Source: Costus lasius (Eukaryota > Streptophyta > Magnoliopsida > Zingiberales > Costaceae). Taken from it: a stretch of DNA of 64,000 nt. Every line of letters begins with the position of its first letter. Positions within the stretch are counted from its first letter, which is position 1. The notes beneath the pieces were generated by a model. That model was not told the origin of the DNA, made no database searches, and saw only the letters and a program-made list of their open reading frames with translations. A program made the translations under genes and the position numbers. Positions 1 through 11,063 of this stretch are shown here, in pieces. Location of the stretch: assembly GCA_027563935.2 (NCBI GenBank), contig CM050446.2:128875499-128939498 (forward strand), given 5' to 3'.

Positions 1-50
1 CTGGTGTGATATTAAGCATGACTCGCCCGTAATTTTTGCCAAAATATTGT
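1..50 (-). repeat. Fragment of the 132-bp repeat family
   Basis: Read on the minus strand, these bases match the core of the repeat units at 15535-15890: the motif attacgggcgagtcatg followed by a block ending in tatcacacc. It is cut by the window edge. It shows that the family in the 15.5-kb array also occurs elsewhere. No coding content. Confidence 0.6.
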
Positions 51-104
51 GGGGTCAAAAAGTGTTACATGTTAAAATGTAATAAGTCCTTTCTTAAATT
101 CACC

Positions 105-370
105 GTAAATTAATAAAGCTTATTGTTTAATGGGTTCTGGCTTCCAATGAGCACAAGCGCTCATTGTTAATTACCTCTAAAAATAGGAAATATTTGATTA
201 AGAGATCTATGCTATGAAATAAAGTACAAGGGAAGACAATATTATTCATAAACGTTATTAAAATACATGATTTGGCATTATAGATGAGCGATGAAAACAA
301 ACAGCTTGTATTTGTCAAAAATTTAATCTTGCGATGGCTTATGAGACAATATCCGACCTGGGAAATACAA
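105..370 (+). repeat. Dispersed repeat copy A, left arm
   Basis: This arm is shared with 34855-35120, including the motif gggttctgg, the palindrome gagcgcaagcgctc (here gagcacaagcgctc) and the phrase tttgattaagagat. In both places it runs directly into the boundary motif and then the hairpin minisatellite, so the two are copies of one composite repeat. It is probably part of a large LTR or other element, but no coding domain is attached. Confidence 0.6.
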
Positions 371-1320
371 TGTCATATTGAGGAACTACGCCCCGATGAT
401 AAACATCGATGTACGCACCTCCCAAATAATATTTCATCGTAATGTATTAAGGTATGTTGGATATTGGAATTTGGAAGATCATCCGGCCTTGACGAAGTAT
501 TGGATGTTTGATTTGGCAAAATTACCCGACCTAGTGAATTGTTGGGTAATTTGAATTTGAGAAAATATCCGGTCTTGCGACTTATTAGATATTTAAATTT
601 AAAAAAAATTACCCGGCCTTACGGCTTGTTGGATAATTTTTGAATTTGGGAAAATTACCCGATCTTGCGACTTGTTGGATAATTTGATTTGGAAAATATC
701 CGGTATTGCGACTTGTTGGATATTTAAATTTGGAGAAAATTACCCGGCCTTGCGGCTTGTTGGATAATTTAGATTTAAAAATATTCGGTCTTGTGATTTG
801 TTGAATAATTTGATTTGAAAAATATCCGGTCTTGTGACTTGTTGAATATTTAAATTTTAAAAAAATTACCTGGCCTTGTGGCGTGTTGGATAATTTAAAT
901 TTTAGAAAATATCTAGTCTTGCGACTTGTTGCATAATTTGATTTGGAAAATATCTGATTTTGCGACTTGTTGGATATTTAAATTGGGAGAAAATTATCTA
1001 GCCTTGCGGCATGTTGGATAATTTATATTTGAGAAAATATCCAGTCTCGCAGTGTATTGGATATTTTGAATTTGAAAAAAAATATCCGGCTTCACGGCAT
1101 ATTGGATACTTAAATTTGGAAAAATTATCTGGTCTCTTACCATGTTGGATAATTTAATTTGAAAAATTACCCGGCCTCTCGGCGTGTTGGATAATTTAAT
1201 TTTAAGAAATTACTTAAACCTTAACGAACGTAACGTCATATTGAGAAGCTACGTTCCGACGATAAACGTCGACATACGTACCTCCCAAACAATACTTCGT
1301 TGCAATACATCAAGGCTTTC
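371..1320 (+). repeat. Dispersed repeat copy A: boundary motifs and hairpin minisatellite
   Basis: About 17 degenerate units of roughly 40-47 bp fill 465-1215. Each has the pattern (a/t)ATCCgg(c/t)cttgcg-c-tgttGGAT(a/t), so every unit can fold into a short stem-loop with ATCC paired to GGAT plus flanking A/T. The array lies between two copies of a roughly 90-bp motif (about 376-460 and 1222-1320) containing gatgataaac and cgtacgcacctcccaaa. The same architecture is at 35127-36150. The small ORF at 1184-1396 is spurious. Confidence 0.75.
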
Positions 1321-2014
1321 GGTGTTATTTTTGTTTTATTTAAATATTTATATGGTTGTGTCTTTTGGAGTCGAACACGATATCAGTAAAATTTGAATCT
1401 TTGCTACGTAGATTCGTGATCGGGATGCCTAGACCAGCGATAGTCATGTATAGAGATTTGCTTTATTCGTTTATTTATTATTATTTTGAATAATTGTTTT
1501 CGTGTATTTATTATTATTATTTTTTTGCAAAAGAGCATAGTTACTCTTCATTCAGCGAGGGGTTCGTGTGCAGTTCTGTTGCCTCAGGCGACGAGGCCTT
1601 TGAGCTGATTCTCCGAACTCTTTCAAGGTGGAGGAGAGACTGAGCGTGAGCTTCGATGAGGACTCTCATGTCATTTTCGGACGATCAAACCAGCAATGTG
1701 GCGGATGGCGGCGGCAAGCTTCTCCTTGCCATTCTCCTTCATGTTATGTGATCAAGTGTTTAGGGCTGCCAAAAGTGGCGCTACTTCAATCAAGATCTCA
1801 GCCAGCGAACTTTTGTGGGCGGCACCAGAAGAAATGGTGTCACTGTTTCAATTGAGATCTCAACCATCAACCACTCCTTCAGTGGGCAGTGGCAGAAGGA
1901 ACAGAGGTGCGAACGTATGGTTGGGGTCGTAGCCGAGAGAGACATCGGGTTGGTGGAGTCCAACTTCAGAACTTGCCCAGCTTGTTCCTTGACCAGGTAG
2001 TGCTTTAGGAAGTG
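1321..2014. other. Gene-free host sequence left of the copia insertion
   Basis: No coding domain is recognisable. The stretch from 1540 to 2019 is more GC-rich than its surroundings. It was continuous with the sequence from 8335 before the copia element inserted, since the 5-bp gattg target is repeated at both edges. Short ORFs of 61-83 codons overlap in several frames and look like chance. Confidence 0.6.
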
Positions 2015-2019
2015 GATTG
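2015..2019. repeat. Target-site duplication (left) of the copia element
   Basis: gattg directly precedes the 5' LTR and is repeated exactly at 8335-8339 after the 3' LTR. A 5-bp duplication is the normal size for LTR elements. Confidence 0.9.
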
Positions 2020-2456
2020 TGTAGGTTATTTTATGGTCCATATGTTCTAAGCTATTAAAAGTAACTTATTATATTTTAATAAGTGATGAGTTTCTAAATC
2101 CTATTGGTTACAAAATCATTTGTTAACCTATACATTGATGGGATGTGGGTTATAATAGATAAAAAGAAACAGGTCCTCTCTCTACCCAATAACGTAAATT
2201 CTCCATCAATAAAAGGATGATGAGGTCTTCAATCATGAAGCAAGCCATCAAGGGGTCAAGAGAGAGAAATCTAGTTTCATCAAACAAGAGATTATTTTAA
2301 TCAATCATTATCAAATCATCATGGAGCAAGGTATGATTTTATTCTTGAATTTTATTATGCATGAAAATTATATAGTTCAATGATCTTGATATAATGTTAA
2401 TGTAAATTATAATATATATTATTTATATAATGATAATACAAAAAAATTATCTAACA
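2020..2456 (+). repeat. 5' LTR of the copia element
   Basis: This 437-bp direct repeat of 7896-8334 has TG and CA ends. It contains the likely gag start codon at 2321 followed by a GTATGA splice-donor-like site. The 3' LTR has ATATGA at that position, so the donor is lost there. Confidence 0.95.
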
Positions 2457-4312
2457 TGTGGTATTAGAGCGATGGTTTTAGAACATATAATTTTCCATTA
2501 ATAATTTTTTTTATGGCATGATGATAATATATTCTACATCAATTTAAATGATTTCAGGTATATATAAATAAATTAGAAGTTATGTGTTTAAGTTGGACAC
2601 ATAATTATGATATAAAATTTATTTACCATGAACGTTATATAAATTACATCTATGATTTCTCTTTATTTGGATTTATATATAGAAATCAATGCACTAATGA
2701 ATTTTGGTTTACTATTTTTTATGTGACATATTCTTTACGTGTTTTTCTCTTTCATTGGTTTAAATGTTTTAATGCTCCCTTAATCATTTGTGACATATTT
2801 ATAAAGTTTAACAAATAATAGTAACATTTGAAATATAATGGATTATGTTATATGAATAATTTTATTTTATGACTTCCTTATAATTGGTTAATGTGATTAA
2901 CATCATAGTGTAAATATTATATATAGTTATGTTTAAATAAAAGTTTATTTTAAAGAAACTTTTATTAAATTGTATAACATTACAATTAATTTGGAATCTA
3001 TATTATGAATAATTTGTGAGTCACCAAAGTGGCCAAATTAGAATATTTATATAGATGACAAAATAAAATTTCAATCACCCATTATTATGTGATGTTATTA
3101 AAAGGATAACATGATGATATATATATTATATTAATGGGTATATTGAAATTCATTGATTATAAAATATTTAGGAATCACCCAAAGGTAGATTAGTTATTTT
3201 GTAATCATGAACATGACAATGGTTAATTGATATATTTTGTTAGATATGTTTGGTACATCCAAAGATTATCGGCATGCCTAAATAAAATATACTTAAATTA
3301 CCAATTATGTTAAAATAATAAGCATTGATAATATTTATTGTTGTGCATTGTTGAATCACCCAAAGGAGAACATCAATGCAGATCTAATTTTATCATCTGA
3401 ATCTATATTATATGTTTATTTAAAACTTGAAGCATTAATGTATGAGCATTTTATTTATTTGCAGCATTTGGTCCTATTTCTCTTCATTCGCAAGCTTCAT
3501 CTATTATAAAGTTCAATGGGCTTAATTTTTCTGAATGGTCTGAACAAGTCCAATTTTACTTAGAAATTTTGGATCTTGATTTAGCACTTATAGATGATAA
3601 GCCTGATGCTATCACTGACTCTAGTAGTGCAGACCAAATATCTTTCTATAATGCATGGGAAAGATCAAATAGAATGAGTTTAATGTTTATGCGAATGACA
3701 ATAGCAGAGAACATCAAGTCAACAATTTCTAAAACTGATAGTGCAAAAGTTTTTATAGAATTAGTAAAAAGTGTGTCTCATTCACTGCTGATAAGTCAAT
3801 TGCTGGGACATTAATGGGTACATTAACTACTATGAAGTTCGATGGTTCTCGTACCATGCATGAGCACCTTACTGAAATGATAAATATAGCAGCAAGATTG
3901 GGATCCATGGGAATGAAAGTTGATGAAAGCTTCCTTGTGACATTCATCATGAACTCCTTGCCTCCTCAATATGGTCCATTCCAAATAAATTACAATACAA
4001 TAAAAGATAAATGGAATGTGACAGAATTGCAAACTTTGCTTATTCAAGAGGAAGCAAGATTAAGAAAACAAGGAACGAACTCAATTAATCTCATGGGTTA
4101 ACAAGGAGCTAAAAATAAATCAAGAAAGAAGAATCCAAAGGGTAATAAAGGACCATTGAAGGTTAATGAGTCATCTACCCAGATCCAAAAGAAGGAACAA
4201 AAGAAAAATGGTTGTCATTTTTGTGGAAAGCTTGGACATCATAAGAAAGATTGCCTAAAACGTGAGGCATGGTTCGAAAGTAGAGGTAAGCATAATGCTT
4301 TCGTATGTTTCT
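2321..4312 (+). pseudogene. gag: copia gag (capsid/nucleocapsid), spliced start inferred, broken
   Basis: The body begins in frame at 3465 directly after ttatttgcag, a good 3' splice site. A matching ATG-GAG-CAA-G followed by gtatga sits at 2321-2336 in the 5' LTR. Joining them would give a start reading M-E-Q-A-F-G, which is inference. The capsid region follows (FNGLNFSEW, then segments near 3569-3813 and 3814-4101), with a frameshift near 3780 and a TAA at 4099. A CCHC zinc knuckle (C-x2-C-x4-H-x4-C) is intact at 4213-4254 inside a lysine-rich stretch. A TAA near 4312 ends the frame. Gag packages the element RNA in virus-like particles; this copy cannot be made in one piece. Confidence 0.8.
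2459..2470 (+). other. Primer-binding site (initiator tRNA-Met)
   Basis: tggtattagagc lies 2 nt after the 5' LTR. It differs by one base from the usual plant Met-tRNA primer site tggtatcagagc. It would prime minus-strand DNA synthesis. Confidence 0.9.
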
Positions 4313-4319
4313 AATCAAA

Positions 4320-4758
4320 TTTTATTGAAGTTCCTCTTAATAGTTGGTGGATTGATTCTGGTTGTACTACTCATATTTCAAATACGATGCAGGGATTCCT
4401 TATGACCCAAACCATAAACGTAAATGAAAATTTTGTGCTTATGGGAAATCGAGTCAAAGCTCCAGTTGAAGCCATCGGAACTTATCATTTGATTTTAGAC
4501 ACTGGACATCATTTAGATCTTTTCCAAACTCATTATGTTCCTTCTATTTCTCGTAATTTAATTTCTTTATCAAAACTTGATACAGCTGGATACTCCTTTA
4601 AGTTTGGAAATAGATATTGTAGCTTATTTAAACACAATCATTTTATTGGTTCTGGTGTTCTTAATGATGACTTATATAAAATAAATCTTGATAATCTATT
4701 TGCTGAGACTCTATTAACTTTGCATCATCCTCTTAGTACCAAGAGGTTTAATAGATGA
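4320..4758 (+). pseudogene. copia aspartic protease
   Basis: The catalytic motif I-D-S-G with C-T-T-H-I-S after it is at about 4345-4383. The rest of the domain follows in the ORF at 4387-4758 (ending around HYVPSISRNLISLSKLD and beyond). The protease would cut the Gag-Pol precursor. The frame closes with TGA at 4756, just before the integrase zinc finger, so protease and integrase are separated by a frame break. The assignment rests on the active-site motif and on its position between zinc knuckle and integrase. Confidence 0.8.
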
Positions 4759-5700
4759 AAGTTCTATTTACCTGTGGCATAAACATTTAGGTCATATATC
4801 CAAAGAAAGGATACAAGGATTAATAAAAAAAATAATATCCTTCCTGATTTAGATTTTACTGATTTTGGTATTTGTGTAGATTGTATTAAAGGAAAATACA
4901 CAAAATATACAAATAAGAAGAAAGCCACAAGAAGCACACAACTCCTTGAACTTGTACACACCGATATATGTGGTCCTTTTGATATTCCATCATTTGGTGG
5001 AGAAAAATATTTTATCACCTTTATCGATGATTTTTCACGTTATGGATATATCTATTTGTTACATGAAAAATCTCAATCAGTAAATATCTTAGAGGTATTT
5101 ATTACTGAGGTTGAAAGACAATTAGATACAAAAGTGAAAATTATTAGATTTGATAGAGGTGGTGAATATTATGGAAGGTATGATGAATATGGACAACACC
5201 TCGGTCCATTTGCTAAATTTCTTGAAAGGCATTACATATGTGTTCAATATACAATGCTAGGAACACCAGAACAGAATGGTGTTGCAGAAAGGCGTAATCG
5301 TACCTTAATGGATATGGTTAGAAGCATGTTATGTTATTCTTCTTTACCCTTGTCATTGTGGATGTATGCCTTAAAAATTGCCATGTATGTATTAAATAGG
5401 GTTCCTAGTAAAGTAGTTCAAAAGACTCCTTTTGAACTATGGACAGGAAGGAAAACCAGTTTAAGGCACCTACATGTATGGGGTTGCCCGGCAGAAGTAA
5501 GAATTTATAATCCACTTGAAAAGAAATTGGATTTAAAAACAACTAGTGGTTTCTTCATTGGTTATCTAGAAAAATCTAAAGGGTATAGATTTTATTGCCC
5601 TAGCCATAGTACATGAATTGTTGAAATTGGAAATGCAAAATTTATTAAAAATGGTGACATCAGTGGGAGTGTAGAACCACGTAAAGTTGAAATTCAAGAA
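4759..5700 (+). pseudogene. copia integrase
   Basis: An N-terminal HHCC zinc-binding region (HKHLGH, then CVDC) lies at about 4780-4890, with a frameshift in an A-run near 4820. The catalytic core follows: the first Asp in LVHTDICGPF (about 4949), the second in RFDRGGEY (about 5147), and the Glu in GTPEQNGVAERRNRTL (about 5260-5310), so the D,D,E residues are present. Copia order (integrase before reverse transcriptase) fits. A TGA at 5614 interrupts the C-terminal part, after FFIGYLEKSKGYRFYCP. Integrase would join the cDNA to the genome. Confidence 0.9.
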
Positions 5701-5703
5701 GTC

Positions 5704-6790
5704 TTGGCAGAGTTTTCTTTACCTAAAACTTCTTATAATGTTGTTGTTCCCATAATTGCTAGACAACTAGGCAGCATACAAGAACAACAAACATATGATG
5801 TAACACCTCATAATGAAGATGCTACCAATGAACCAATAGTTAATGGACCACAAGAGATGGTATTAAGAAGGTTTGAAAGACAAAGACGACCTGCTATCTC
5901 TAATGATTATGTGGTTTACCTACAAGAGTCAGAACATGACTTAGGAATGAATGATGATCCAGTTTCATTTTCACAAGCCATAGAAAGTAATAATTCTATT
6001 AAGTGGTTAGATGCCATGAAAGAAGAGTTGAAATCAATGAATGATAATGAAGTCTGGGATATTGTTGAATTACCAAAAGGTTATAAAAGAGTTGGGTGTA
6101 AATGGGTCTTTAAGACCAAACACGACTCTAATGGCAATATCGAACGCTATAAAGCTAGACTTGTTACTAAAGGTTTCACTCAAAATGATGGCATTGACTA
6201 CAAAGAGACTTTTTCTCCGGTTTCGAAAAAGGACTCATTTAGCATTATTATGGCAATGGTAGCTCATTATGATTTAGAGCTTTACTAAATGGATGTGAAA
6301 ACTTCCTTTCTAAATGGGAATTTAGAAGAAGAGGTCTACATGAATCAACCTAAGGGTTTTATAATTAAAGGAAAGGAACACATGGTATGTAAACTTAAAA
6401 GGTCAATATATGGTCTTAAACAAGCTTCCCGACAATTGTATCTTAAGTTCAATGATATCATCTCTTCCTTCGGATTTAAAGAAAATATTGTTGATAGATG
6501 TATATATTTGAAGGTTAGTGGGATCAAGTTTATAATTCTAATTCTATATGTTGATGATATTTTACTTGCTACTAATAATTATAGTCTATTACATGAGACC
6601 AAGAAATTTCTCTCACAGAACTTTAAAATGAAAGATTTAGGTGAGGCATCCTATGTGATTGGAATTGAAATAATTCGTGATAGATCACAAGGAATATTGG
6701 GATTATCCCAAAAAGCATATATTAATAAAGTTAGAAAGATTCAATATGGAGAGGTGCTCTGCAAGTGTTGTTCCAATTCAAAAAGGAGAT
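5704..6790 (+). pseudogene. copia reverse transcriptase
   Basis: The copia RT starts around W-x-A-M-K-E-E-L (about 6006) with CKWVFKTKHDSNG and YKARLVTKGFTQ. The first catalytic Asp is in MDVKTSFLNG, but a TAA (6286-6288) stands just before it. The second catalytic pair is in YVDDILLATNN (about 6547-6580). GLKQASRQ lies between, with Q where copia RTs usually have W. A frameshift near 6745 moves the frame into the RNase H ORF. RT would copy the RNA primed from the 2459 site. The breaks make this copy inactive. Confidence 0.9.
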
Positions 6791-7528
6791 AAATTGAGCC
6801 TTATGCAATGTCCAAGGAATGAATTCGAACGTAAAGAAATGGATAGAATTCCATATGCTTCTATCGTTGGTAGCTTGATGTATGCTCAAACATGTACAAG
6901 GCTAGACATTAGTTTTGCTGTTGGAGTGCTAGGCAGATATCAAAGTAATCCAGGATTGGATCATTGGAAAGCTGCAAAGAAAGTATTGAGATACTTACAA
7001 GGAACAAAAGATCATATGCTCACTTATAGAAAATCCAATCATCTTGAGGTGATAGGATACTCAGATTCAGATTATACTGGATGTGTTGATACTAGAAAAT
7101 CCACATTTGGCTATTTATTCCTTCTAGCTGAAGGAGCAGTCTCGTGGAAAAGTGTAAAGCAGTCTGTTATCGCTGCATCAACTATGGAGGCTGAATTTGT
7201 GGCATGCTTTGAGGCCACTATTCAAGGCTTATGGCTACGGAACTTTATTTCAGGACTTGGAATTGTTGACAGTATTGCCAAGCCGTTGAAAATTTATTGT
7301 GATAATTCTGCAGCAGTCTTTTTTTCTAAAAACGACAAGTATTCAAGAGGTGCTAAACATATGAAATTGAAATACTTTGCCGTTAAAGAGGAAGTTCAGA
7401 AACAAAGAGTGTCAATTGAACACATTAGCACCAATCTTATGATAGCAGATCCATTGACAAAAGGATTGCCATCAAAGACGTTTGGTGCACATGTCAAAAG
7501 GATAGGCATTACTGAAAACCATTATTGA
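6791..7528 (+). pseudogene. copia RNase H, C-terminal part of Pol
   Basis: The block is open from 6677 to 7528, and the reading expected for Pol resumes at about 6745. The typical copia connection motif TRLDISFAVGVLGRYQ (about 6898) and LRYLQGTKDHML lead into RNase H: GYSDSDYTGCVDTRKST carries the first acidic residues, TMEAEFVA the Glu and YCDNSAA the next Asp. KHMKLKYFAVKEE and IADPLTKGLP are the usual C-terminal signatures. The frame ends at TGA 7526-7528. RNase H would degrade the RNA strand during reverse transcription. The domain itself looks intact. Confidence 0.9.
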
Positions 7529-7884
7529 TATCATGATGATATTTTATATTTTTGACACTTTGAGCTCATTTAATTCATGTTTCTAATATATTTTAATGAA
7601 TCATGTTTCATTATGCTATTTGTTGTATATACATGAATGATTTATGTTAATATAACAGAATTTGTCATTGACAAAGACATTATTTTTGGACCATTATGAC
7701 ATATTTCATATTAACATATTATATTGAGTATTTAACTAATAATGTGATACATAGAAAGGACTATATCGATCTAATGACATACAACCGCTATGATCCTTAT
7801 TATTATTTACTTAATAGTGATTATGATTTGACCAATTTAAAGAATGGATTTATTATTAGAAGATTAGATAACGTCATATGGACC

Positions 7885-7895
7885 AAGTGGGAGAA
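7885..7895 (+). other. Polypurine tract of the copia element
   Basis: aagtgggagaa lies directly before the 3' LTR and would prime plus-strand DNA. The 370 bp between the Pol stop and this tract hold only a 76-codon ORF (7696-7926) that runs into the LTR and has no recognisable domain. Confidence 0.8.
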
Positions 7896-8334
7896 TGTAG
7901 GTTATTTTATGGTCCATATGTTCTAAGCTATTAAAAGTAACTTGTTATATTTTAATAAGTGATGAGTTTCTAAATCCTATTGGTTACAAAATCATTTGTT
8001 AACCTATACATTGATGGGATGTGGGTTATAATAGATAAAAAGAAACGGGTCCTCTGTCTACCCAATAACGTAAATTCTCCATCAATAAAAGGATGATGAG
8101 GTCTTCAATCACGAAACAAGCCATCAAGGGGTCAAGAGAGAGAAATCTAGTTTCATCAAACAAGAGATTATTTTAATCAATCATTATCAAATCATCATGG
8201 AGCAAGATATGATTTTATTCTTGAATTTTATTATGCATGTGAAAATTATATAGTTCAATGATCTTGATATAATGCTAATGTAAATCATAATATATATTAT
8301 TTATATAATGATAATACAAAAAAATTATCTAACA
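7896..8334 (+). repeat. 3' LTR of the copia element
   Basis: 439 bp, about 98% identical to 2020-2456, with tgtagg and taaca ends. It is followed by the gattg target duplication at 8335-8339. Confidence 0.95.
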
Positions 8335-8339
8335 GATTG

Positions 8340-9966
8340 TCCTCTGGAGGAGTAGGGCTTGCTAAGCGTAGCCTTGGGAGGTCACACGCGGAGGCAGAGG
8401 TGTGATTGGTCGCGAAATCCATGAGGAGCATGCTCGCCAAGAAGTGGCTGCAGTGAAGATGATGGTGTAGCAGCGGCGATTAGGTCTGGGGTCCAAGCTC
8501 TTTTACCATGAAGGAACAGGTCACTTAGCCACATAGGAGCTGGTGGATTTTTTGGGATGAAGGTCAGATTTAGATTGAATTTAAGACTGGGCGTGAAACG
8601 GCTGTTGTGCTACTACTCGCAGATAGTTTAACATCCATGAATTTGGAGTCAAGGTAAAAGAACTTCTCTACATTTTAGATGATCTAATGAGGAATAGAAA
8701 TTTGGAACATTTCTTCTCGAGGATTTGACACTGGGCCGGGTTTTTTTTACCCGAATCTTATTGTTATAGCCAAGTGGATTCCGGGAAGAACTTGAATTGG
8801 GCGTATCTCTTTATTTATGTTCCCTTTTTTTTACTTATGCGTATTTTGATTTTATTTCCATGACTGCTTACGTCTGAAAGCACTTTTCTTTCCGCATAGA
8901 TTCTACATCTTGAGGAGCTTTTTCTTTCGCATACTCAAATTGTCCAAGTCGAGATTGCAAACGAGATTTATCCTTCAAAGCTCTTATGGGAAAATCCTTT
9001 TCAACAGCAGTATATCTCCTCTCGTAAGAAATTGTTTTTTAGACTTTGCTCCTCTTTCCCAACAATATATAGCAGATTTCCTCTGATTTGAGTTTTTTTT
9101 CTGATTCTTTCTTACAACAATACGGTAGCGTATTCCCTTCAGTAGATTTTTAGACTCTGTTTCTTCTTCTCAACGACATAGCAGCAGATTCCCTCTAGTA
9201 AATTTTCCTGACAAGTTTTTCTCTCAGTGATACAACAGCGGTGATAAAATAAAACAATGGTGGAACCAAAGCAGTGAAACAAAGCGGTGGCCAAAAAGGT
9301 TTTCCAGGAAATCTTGCTCTCGCCAGTGATTTTCTTTTATCTCTGATTCTTCTTCAATATAGCAGCGAATCTCTTTTTTTTGCTGTTCTGTGTGCTTGCC
9401 ATCTCCAGACGATTATTTGCCATGAAAGAGAACTTCGGCCCAATTCTGGAAGAGATTGAAAAGGCGAGGAGAGCAGCATAGGACTCAAACAGGTATTTCA
9501 TCTTGTTCTTCTTCAGATGTCTTCTTTAGTTCATGAATTCTTCTGACTCTGATTTTAATTGCGCCTTGGCATTTCTTACAACAGTCTATGAGACCGAGAA
9601 GAAATTTTATCCCTTCAGTTCAGGCAGCCTTCCCTTTTTTTTACGTGGCATCTCTGTTTCCTCAAGCCGCCTCTTCGTGGGAGTGGCATCTCTGTTTTTT
9701 TATTGCCAAGGCCTCATCCTCCCTGGAGCTTTGCCAACACTCCAGCCCTTATTTCTTTCCTACGGAGAGGTCCTTTTTTTTTTCTCTTTGTTGCCAAGAA
9801 TGCCTCTTCAAAATTTTCTTCTCTCCTTTGTCGTGACCCTCTTCAACCGAGAGCTCTCTAACCTTCGCTGCCCTCTATTTTTTTATCTCCAGGCCTCCCT
9901 TTTCTCTCCGCTCTTCTTTTTTAACCTGCTCGACGAAGCCCCTCTATTGTTGTATCATCATCACTA
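8340..9966. other. Gene-free stretch between two LTR elements
   Basis: A GC-moderate part (8335-8640) continues the sequence before 2015. It is followed by T-rich sequence in which phrases such as agcagattccctct recur several times between 9060 and 9210. ORFs at 9274-9459 and 9533-10060 are open mainly because the strand is pyrimidine-rich. No domain is recognised. Confidence 0.6.
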
Positions 9967-11063
9967 TTGTCACGCCCAGCCCAATCGAGCCCGTCCACGT
10001 CATCCAAACCTATGTGAAACTGTACGCCGAACGGAAACCAAAAGCAATTTAGAGATTTGATTTCAAATTCCAGCGGCGCTCTCACATCGATTTTGACCCA
10101 GGCGTTGACTGGCCTCCTTTCGAACGCCAAACGAGGCGTCGTCTCCACGCGTGTTCGAACGACGCCACCTGCGTCGTTCGTTCGCCGTCGTTGCCGGAGC
10201 TGATGGACGGGAAGGGAGCGTGCGGCAGGCCGGACCGCCTGTCCGAACCTCAGCCTTCGACGGCGCACCGCCGGAAGCGACCGTCGGCGTGGATGGTGAA
10301 GGAGAACTCGGCGGATGTTTCCGCCGCCGGAAAACCCGAAATAGCTCTCGCCGGAGCCGGAGAAGATAACACAAGAGGTAAGAGAAATTTCCGTTCGATT
10401 GATCAGGTCGAACCTACATAAACCCTTACAGCTTCGCTCAGATCCGCCCACCGGATCTTCCCTCTTCCCGTCGACGGCGACCCCTCGCCGTCGACTCACA
10501 GTCGCACAACAGGCCTCGCATGGGGGATGCGGGGAGCTCGCCACTGGCTCAGGTCCCGCCTCCCCTTCCTCTCTTCTGGACGGAGCTCTCCTCCTCGCAA
10601 GATCGACGTCGCAGCTGCGGTCGAAGCAGGGGAAGAGCTCGGAACTCGTCTCCTGTTCTCACTGCTTCGCAGACCCCGCCCCCCTTCTTCCTCGTCGCCC
10701 ATTGATTTAAGGAGGAAGGGCGCCTCCCTCTTTGGCAGATCTAGCCGGCGCCAGCCGGAACATTCCATTCGAGACATCCGCCATTCACGCCACTGAATCC
10801 GCCAGTCTGAGGATCTTGCCTTCGTCTTCGAGCCGCCGATAACGCCGGAGAAGAGGCCGCTGCCAGCGTCGGAGATGGCGCCGCTATCCTCGCCGTAGAT
10901 CTGCTGCGATCATCGCCGGAAGAGTCGATGCCACCTGCATCGACTTCGTCCGCGTCTGCATGGTTCGCCTCCGAGCGGACTGGGTGGGCCGGGTGAGGAT
11001 TTTGGGCCGCCACCTGGGTCCATTTGCCCTCTGATCTGGCCCAGGAAAGAAATGATCCTCACA
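9967..11063 (-). repeat. 3' LTR (in element orientation) of the non-coding element
   Basis: The plus-strand ends are tgtcacgccc and ctcaca. ORFs within it (for example 9921-10544, 207 codons, and 10063-10374) recur in the other LTR with many replacement changes and have no known domain. They are not annotated as genes. Confidence 0.9.

Larger units (their letters stand above)
2020..8334 (+). mobile_element. Ty1/copia LTR retrotransposon, complete but defective
   Basis: The 6.3-kb element has LTRs starting tgtagg and ending taaca, a tRNA-Met primer site, gag, protease, integrase, reverse transcriptase and RNase H in copia order, a purine tract and a perfect 5-bp TSD. The LTRs (437 and 439 bp) differ by 8 substitutions and one 2-nt indel by direct comparison, so the insertion is young. 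The polyprotein is nevertheless broken at least six times (near 3780, and at 4099, 4312, 4756, near 4820, at 5614, 6286 and near 6745). It probably moved by using proteins from an intact relative, or derives from an already defective parent. Confidence 0.95.

Noticed and set aside
360..1200. Regularly spaced repeats resembling a CRISPR array
   Set aside because: Units are degenerate and contiguous without unique spacers, in plant nuclear DNA; it is a minisatellite.
7696..7926. 76-codon ORF after copia RNase H as an env-like gene
   Set aside because: Short, no signal or membrane pattern, and it runs into the LTR.
9921..10544. 207-codon ORF and partners (10063-10374, 11690-12301, 11820-12131) as a duplicated gene
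   Set aside because: They lie within the two LTRs of a non-coding element, are GC-driven, overlap in several frames and have no recognised domain.
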